Shown piece after piece: positions 59,506 to 64,000 of a DNA stretch of 64,000 nucleotides; the first letter of the stretch is position 1; every line of letters starts with the position of its first letter. A program made the position numbers and the translations under genes. The notes beneath the pieces were generated by a model that worked only from the letters and a program-made list of their open reading frames with translations, made no database searches and had not been told where the DNA came from. The DNA lies in NCBI RefSeq assembly GCF_947490095.1, contig NZ_CANLFS010000007.1, positions 81,602-145,601 of the forward strand, written 5' to 3'. This stretch comes from an uncultured Halomonas sp. Lineage in GTDB: Bacteria > Pseudomonadota > Gammaproteobacteria > Pseudomonadales > Halomonadaceae.

Positions 59506-60537
59506 ATGCCCAGAGCCCCCTTCGACCTTGCCGGCACAACGATCGCCCCCGGGAGTCGTACCCAGATCGATGTCCCGGTTGCGCGCCTCTACACCCATGC
59601 GCCGCTCTCCATTCCCGTGGAGGTGGTCCATGGTCGCCAGGCGGGACCGACGCTGCTGGTCTGCGGAGGGATCCACGGTGATGAGATCAATGGGGTGGAA
59701 ATCGTGCGGCGCCTGTTGCGTTCGAAACAGCTACAGGGGCTCCGGGGGACGCTGATTGCCGCTCCGATCGTCAATGTCTTCGGTTTCGTGCAACACAGCC
59801 GCTATCTGCCCGATCGGCGTGACCTGAATCGCTGCTTTCCGGGGAGTGAGGCGGGGTCGCTGGGAGGACGCATGGCGGCGCTGTTTCGCCAGGCGATCGT
59901 CGATCAGGCAACGCATATCATCGATCTGCATACCGGAGCGATTCACCGCACGAACCTGCCCCAGATACGGGCCCAGCTGGAAGCGGGCGGAGAAACCGAG
60001 CGCATGGCGAATGCCTTCGGGGCGCCGGTGATCCTCAACGCCGAACTGCGCGAGGGAAGCCTGCGCCATTACGCCCAGAATCGCGGGATACCGGTGCTGA
60101 CCTATGAGGCCGGTGAGGCACTGCGATTCGATGAGTGGGCGATCACCTCCGGTGTTCGGGGTGTGCTCAGGGTCATGCGGCGTCTCGGCATGCTGACCGG
60201 CGAGCATCGACGCCGAGAGCCGCCGGCCGCGGAGGTGGCCAATGGCTCCAGCTGGGCGAGGGCGCCCATCGACGGAATTCTGCGGCCCGGGGTACGCCTG
60301 GGCGTGCGGGTGGCCAAGGGCGATGTGCTGGGCCGCGTGGCCGACCCCTTCGGCAATGCGGAAGGGGAGGTGCGGGCCATGGCGGATGGTATCGTGATCG
60401 GCATGAGCCGCCTGCCGTTGGCCAACGAGGGCGAGGCGTTGTTTCATATCGCTCGCTTCGATGCCCTCGAAGAGGCGCAGAGTGCGATCGAGGACTTTCA
60501 CTCGAGCCTTGAGCCACCGCCCGATCCGCTGTACTGA
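59506..60537 (+). CDS. Succinylglutamate desuccinylase/aspartoacylase-family protein (M14-like)
   Basis: 343 residues. Zinc-binding motif CGGIHGDEINGVEIVRRLL (His and Glu, ~residue 57) with the third ligand in HIIDLHTGAIHRTNL; substrate Arg/Asn in DRRDLNRCFPGS. The family hydrolyses N-acyl amino acids or similar amides. The C-terminal ~100 residues form a barrel-like domain (DGILRPGVRLGVRVAKGDVLG). The exact substrate is unknown; no arginine-catabolic (ast) genes are nearby. CAGGAG (59494-59499) fixes the ATG at 59506. Confidence 0.87.
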   Translation: MPRAPFDLAGTTIAPGSRTQIDVPVARLYTHAPLSIPVEVVHGRQAGPTLLVCGGIHGDEINGVEIVRRLLRSKQLQGLRGTLIAAPIVNVFGFVQHSRYLPDRRDLNRCFPGSEAGSLGGRMAALFRQAIVDQATHIIDLHTGAIHRTNLPQIRAQLEAGGETERMANAFGAPVILNAELREGSLRHYAQNRGIPVLTYEAGEALRFDEWAITSGVRGVLRVMRRLGMLTGEHRRREPPAAEVANGSSWARAPIDGILRPGVRLGVRVAKGDVLGRVADPFGNAEGEVRAMADGIVIGMSRLPLANEGEALFHIARFDALEEAQSAIEDFHSSLEPPPDPLY

Positions 60538-60555
60538 CGAGTGTGCCTAGCGGCC

Positions 60556-61554
60556 TCAGGCCGCGGCGCTCGCATCGCGTTCGGCGACCAGCCCCAGGGC
60601 GTCATCGAATACCGCCAGGCCTGCTCCCTCGAGGTGGGCATTTTCGGACAGATGACGGCGAAACTTGCGCCCGCCTGGCTGGCCCTGGAAGAGCCCCAGC
60701 AGGTGGCGCGTCAGGTGGTTGAGCCTGGCGCCCTGGTCGAGGCGGCGGGCGATATAGGGGCGCAGGGCGCGGGCCGCCGCATGGCGGCTCTGGGCCGGCC
60801 CCGGTTCACCGTAGAGTGCCTCATCGACGCCGGCCAGCATCCAGGGATTCTGGTAGGCCTCCCGGCCGACCATCACGCTATCCACCGAGGCGAGCTGCTC
60901 GCGGCAGGCGTCGAGGGTCTTGAGGCCGCCGTTGATGCCGATATGCAGGTCGGGCCGGCTCGCCTTCAGGCGATGCACGCGGGGATAGTTGAGCGGCGGC
61001 ACGTCGCGGTTCTCCTTGGGAGAGAGGCCCTCGAGCCAGGCCTTGCGTGCATGCACGATAAAGGTGTCACAGCCGGCGTCGGCGACGATATCGATAAAGC
61101 GTGATAGATCGGCATCCTCGTCCTGGTCGTCGATGCCGATGCGGCACTTGACGGTGACCGGGATGGACACCGCCTCGCGCATGGCCTTGACCGCCGCGGC
61201 AACCTTCTGTGGATGCCCCATCAGGCAGGCGCCGATCAGGTTGTTCTGGACCCGGTCACTGGGACAGCCGACGTTGAGGTTGACCTCGTCATAGCCCCAT
61301 GCCTCGGCGATGGCCGCGCATTCGGCGAGCTCGAAGGCGTCGCTACCGCCCAGCTGCAGGGCAAGCGGATGCTCGACCTCATCAAAGCCCAGGAAGCGCT
61401 CCCGGGGACTACCGTGGAGGATGGCGCCGGTCGTGACCATCTCGGTGTAGAGCAAGGCGTGGCGGGTGAGGGTGCGGGCGAACGCGCGGTAATCGCGGGT
61501 CGTCCAGTCCATCATGGGGGCCACGGAGAAGGTACGGTCGAGTGTCATCGGCAT
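60556..61554 (-). CDS. dusA: tRNA-dihydrouridine synthase A
   Basis: 332 residues. FMN-binding TIM barrel: SVAPMMDWTTRDYRAFARTL, NLNVGCPSDRVQNNLIGACL (catalytic Cys in this block), CRIGIDDQDED, HARKAWLEGLSPKENR and INGGLKTLDA. It reduces U20/U20a in tRNA using NADPH. Two near ATGs (61554, 61548) both lack a strong ribosome site; the first is used. Tail-to-tail with the aspartoacylase-like gene, and divergent from the lipoprotein gene. Confidence 0.94.
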   Translation of the reverse strand: MPMTLDRTFSVAPMMDWTTRDYRAFARTLTRHALLYTEMVTTGAILHGSPRERFLGFDEVEHPLALQLGGSDAFELAECAAIAEAWGYDEVNLNVGCPSDRVQNNLIGACLMGHPQKVAAAVKAMREAVSIPVTVKCRIGIDDQDEDADLSRFIDIVADAGCDTFIVHARKAWLEGLSPKENRDVPPLNYPRVHRLKASRPDLHIGINGGLKTLDACREQLASVDSVMVGREAYQNPWMLAGVDEALYGEPGPAQSRHAAARALRPYIARRLDQGARLNHLTRHLLGLFQGQPGGRKFRRHLSENAHLEGAGLAVFDDALGLVAERDASAAA

Positions 61555-61679
61555 CACGGAGGTCGGTCGTGGAAGAGAGCGGCATTCTACCAGCCCGGGG
61601 GCGTCAGGCCGAGGGGTGGACGACGCGAGGCCTGTGCGGTGGTAGCCTGAAGCCTGATGATGCTGTCTGGAGAGAGCGG

Positions 61680-62309
61680 ATGATAAGGGCGCTGTGCGCA
61701 GCATGTTCGTTGGCGATCATGCTGACAGGCTGTGGTGGCGAGCAGGAGGCGGATACCCAGTCCACCGATATCCAGTCTACTGAGACGCAGGAGACTACTG
61801 CTCAGTCGAGTACCTCCGAGACCCGCAAGGCTGAGGCGAGTACCGATGCGAAGAGTCGCGAGCCGGCGCCCGAGCTGGCGCCCTTCAACGAGGCGGTGAC
61901 GTTCGACCTGACTCCCAGCCTGGGTAGCGACCGTCGCCTGACGGTGGTGGGCGAGACGAATCTGCCCGGGGAGACCCGCCTGCAGGTGATCGTCGAGCGT
62001 GAACTCAGCGGTGTCCGTTGGCGGGAGCGTGTGGCGGTGGCCGAGGGCGGCTTCGTGGCAGGCCCCTTCGGTCCGGGGAGTGGACTTCCCGATGGTGGCT
62101 ATCGGGTCACCGTCGATGTCCAGGAGGGCAGCGTTCAGCCGGCCGCGGTGCAGGGGCGCCTGGGCGAAGAGAACGAGCATCTTAGTGGGCCTCTGGTTCA
62201 GCAGTCGCCGCATGGCCTGGGGAAAGTGGCCCGTTATCGCCAGCGTTTCCTGGTGGGTAGCGAGACGCGGCGTACCCACGACCAGGTCGAGGTATTGCGT
62301 GTCGAGTAG
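61680..62309 (+). CDS. Hypothetical lipoprotein
   Basis: 209 residues. Lipoprotein signal MIRALCAACSLAIMLTGCGG (Cys at 18). Residues ~22-60 are Thr/Ser/Glu/Gln-rich and low-complexity (TQSTDIQSTETQETTAQS), a likely flexible linker. The rest contains a beta-rich domain (LTVVGETNLPGETRLQVIVE, VTVDVQEGSVQ) of unknown family. A GGAGAGAG site precedes the ATG. The +2 residue Gly rather than Asp suggests outer-membrane sorting. Function unknown. Confidence 0.72.
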   Translation: MIRALCAACSLAIMLTGCGGEQEADTQSTDIQSTETQETTAQSSTSETRKAEASTDAKSREPAPELAPFNEAVTFDLTPSLGSDRRLTVVGETNLPGETRLQVIVERELSGVRWRERVAVAEGGFVAGPFGPGSGLPDGGYRVTVDVQEGSVQPAAVQGRLGEENEHLSGPLVQQSPHGLGKVARYRQRFLVGSETRRTHDQVEVLRVE

Positions 62310-62320
62310 TCCCCGTGTGG

Positions 62321-62349
62321 CTGCCGAGGCGTCGGCAGGTGCGTATAAT
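62321..62349 (+). promoter_or_regulatory. gltX promoter overlapping a small hairpin
   Basis: CTGCCG (62321-62326), 17-base spacer, TATAAT (62344-62349), 51 bases before the gltX ATG. The hairpin CTGCCGA-GGCG-TCGGCAG (62321-62338) overlaps the -35 and could also end the lipoprotein transcript. Confidence 0.5.
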
Positions 62350-62399
62350 GCCCGCCAGCATTCATCCATCCACCCCTGGATCCGGGATACCGCAACGAC

Positions 62400-63878
62400 A
62401 TGACCGTACGCACGCGTATCGCGCCGTCACCGACCGGCGACCCCCATGTGGGCACTGCCTACATTGCCTTGTTCAACCTGTGTTTCGCTCGCCAGCACGG
62501 CGGGCAATTCATCCTGCGTATCGAAGACACCGACCGCGTGCGCTCCACCGCGGAATCGGAACAGATGATCCTCGATTCGCTGCACTGGCTGGGACTCGAA
62601 TGGGACGAGGGCCCCGATGTGGGCGGTCCCCATGGCCCCTACCGTCAGAGCGAGCGCGGCGATATCTACGCCGAGTATGCCCGCCAGTTGATCGAATCGG
62701 GTCACGCCTTCAAGTGCTATCGCACCGGCGAGGAGCTTGACGAGCTGCGTGAGTCACGCAAGGCCGCCGGCATGCACCTGGCGCTCAAGCCCGCCGACCT
62801 GGCATTGCCCGCCGAAGAGCAGGCGCGCCGTGAGACGGAAGGATGGTCCCATGTGGTGCGCATGCAGGTGCCGGCGACCGGTACCTGTGTCGTCCAGGAC
62901 ATGCTGCGCGGCACGATCGAGGTGGACTGGGCCCAGGTCGACGCCCAGATTCTGCTCAAGTCCGATGGCATGCCGACGTATCACCTGGCCAATGTGGTCG
63001 ACGACCACCTGATGGGCATCACCCATGTGCTGCGCGGGGAGGAGTGGATCAACTCCGCACCCAAGCACCAGCTGCTCTACGAGTACTTCGGGTGGGAAAT
63101 GCCGGCGCTCTGCCATATGCCGCTGCTGCGCAATCCGGACAAGTCCAAGCTCTCCAAGCGCAAGAACCCCACCTCGATCAACTACTATCGGCGCATGGGC
63201 TATCTCCCGCAGGCGGTGACCAACTACCTGGGCCGCATGGGCTGGTCGATGCCCGACGAGCGCGAGAAGTTCAGCCTCAATGAGATGATGGCTCACTTCG
63301 ATATCCAGCGAGTCTCGCTGGGCGGACCGGTCTTCGATCTGGAAAAGCTCACCTGGCTCAACGGCCTGCATATACGCGAGGACCTGGACGACGAGGGATT
63401 CCTCAAGGCGTTGATGGAATGGGCCTTCAATGAGCAATACGTGAAGGAGATCCTGCCCCAGGTGCGCCCGCGGGTCGAAACGTTTTCAGAGGTGGCTCCC
63501 CTGGCCGGGCACTTCTTCTCCGGCGTGCCGCAGATCAATGAGGCCAGCTTCGACGCCGTCAAGCTGGGACGTGAGGACCTCATCAAGCTGCTGCAGTTCC
63601 TGGTATGGCGCTTCGAGGTCGTGCCTGCCTGGCACAAGGAAGCGCTGCTTGCCGAGGTGAAGGAGCTCTCCGCTCACTTCGAGCTGAAGATGAAGGACCT
63701 GCTGGCGCCGGTGTTCATCGCCATCACGGGTTCTAGCGCCAGTACCTCGGTCATGGATGCCATGGCGATACTCGGCTCCGACATGACCCGGGCGCGGCTG
63801 CGACACGCCATCGAGGTGCTGGGGGGTGTCTCCAAGAAGCAGGCCAAGCGCTTCGAGAAGGAATATAGAGAGCTATAA
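62400..63878 (+). CDS. gltX: Glutamyl-tRNA synthetase
   Basis: 492 residues, class I aminoacyl-tRNA synthetase. N-terminal HIGH region [19 protein letters not shown], glutamate-binding [25 protein letters not shown]-type loop [17 protein letters not shown], and a C-terminal anticodon-binding helical domain. It charges tRNA-Glu with glutamate. Monocistronic, with a consensus -10 upstream. Full family length, no defects. Confidence 0.96.
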   Translation: MTVRTRIAPSPTGDPHVGTAYIALFNLCFARQHGGQFILRIEDTDRVRSTAESEQMILDSLHWLGLEWDEGPDVGGPHGPYRQSERGDIYAEYARQLIESGHAFKCYRTGEELDELRESRKAAGMHLALKPADLALPAEEQARRETEGWSHVVRMQVPATGTCVVQDMLRGTIEVDWAQVDAQILLKSDGMPTYHLANVVDDHLMGITHVLRGEEWINSAPKHQLLYEYFGWEMPALCHMPLLRNPDKSKLSKRKNPTSINYYRRMGYLPQAVTNYLGRMGWSMPDEREKFSLNEMMAHFDIQRVSLGGPVFDLEKLTWLNGLHIREDLDDEGFLKALMEWAFNEQYVKEILPQVRPRVETFSEVAPLAGHFFSGVPQINEASFDAVKLGREDLIKLLQFLVWRFEVVPAWHKEALLAEVKELSAHFELKMKDLLAPVFIAITGSSASTSVMDAMAILGSDMTRARLRHAIEVLGGVSKKQAKRFEKEYREL

Positions 63879-63935
63879 GCCATACGCTTTATGCTGTACG
63901 AAAACCCTTGCCGTGAGTTTCGGTGGCAATATCCT

Positions 63936-64000
<65 letters not shown>

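Overview
The window is a 64 kb stretch of GC-rich chromosome, densely packed with core-metabolism genes on both strands. Gene content (bo3-type oxidase, OpgGH osmoregulated glucans, LpxL-like acyltransferase, TolC-AcrAB efflux, RbbA/YhiI/YhhJ exporter, DusA, GltX), Shine-Dalgarno leaders and acidic proteins point to a gammaproteobacterium. My best guess is a moderately halophilic Halomonas-type organism (Halomonadaceae); that is inference from gene resemblance, not a database result. I saw no rRNA, tRNA, CRISPR array, integrase or insertion sequence.

Layout. 0-6.5 kb: the 3' part of a CBS/BON protein gene, a convergent ackA-pta-aminotransferase operon, and a divergent EamA permease. 6.5-12.1 kb: a cyoABCDE operon (quinol oxidase plus heme O synthase) bracketed by a 72-bp direct repeat taken from the 3' end of the lipid-kinase gene that follows it. 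12-20 kb: lipid kinase, small outer-membrane barrel, TPP-riboswitch-controlled tenA, opgGH, an lpxL-like acyltransferase and small genes, with three short tandem-repeat arrays between opgG and lpxL. 20-28 kb: methyltransferase, MFS transporter and an acyl-CoA catabolic set (dehydrogenase, CoA ligase, 3-hydroxyacyl-CoA dehydrogenase, enoyl-CoA hydratase) that could run one beta-oxidation cycle. 28-34 kb: YceI and a ribose operon rbsDACBR without ribokinase, with a LacI-type operator at its promoter. 34-40.5 kb: small stand-alone genes (ZIP transporter, peroxiredoxin, MOSC, YtoQ, DUF488, alpha/beta hydrolase, endolysin-like protein, DUF411). 40.5-45.8 kb: a FixJ-type regulator and soluble PAS kinase carrying a 15-bp coding tandem repeat, two NUDIX enzymes, a YqfO-like protein, a possible small RNA or attenuator, and a fructosamine-kinase-family gene. 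45.8-60 kb: two export systems, yhiI-rbbA-yhhJ and tolC-acrA-acrB, with an AcrR-type repressor and AcrR-like palindromes. 60-64 kb: aspartoacylase-like enzyme, dusA, a lipoprotein, gltX, then a heptanucleotide tandem repeat running off the end.

The most notable observations are the repeat-flanked oxidase module, two 76-bp REP-like elements in opposite orientation 25 kb apart, the in-frame repeat array in the sensor kinase, the promoter-plus-terminator pair in the gap at 44.7-44.9 kb, and a fragment of an ABC-transport auxiliary lipoprotein gene fused against the end of a hydrolase gene. No wholly new multi-gene system is evident; most of the window is recognisable housekeeping and accessory metabolism.
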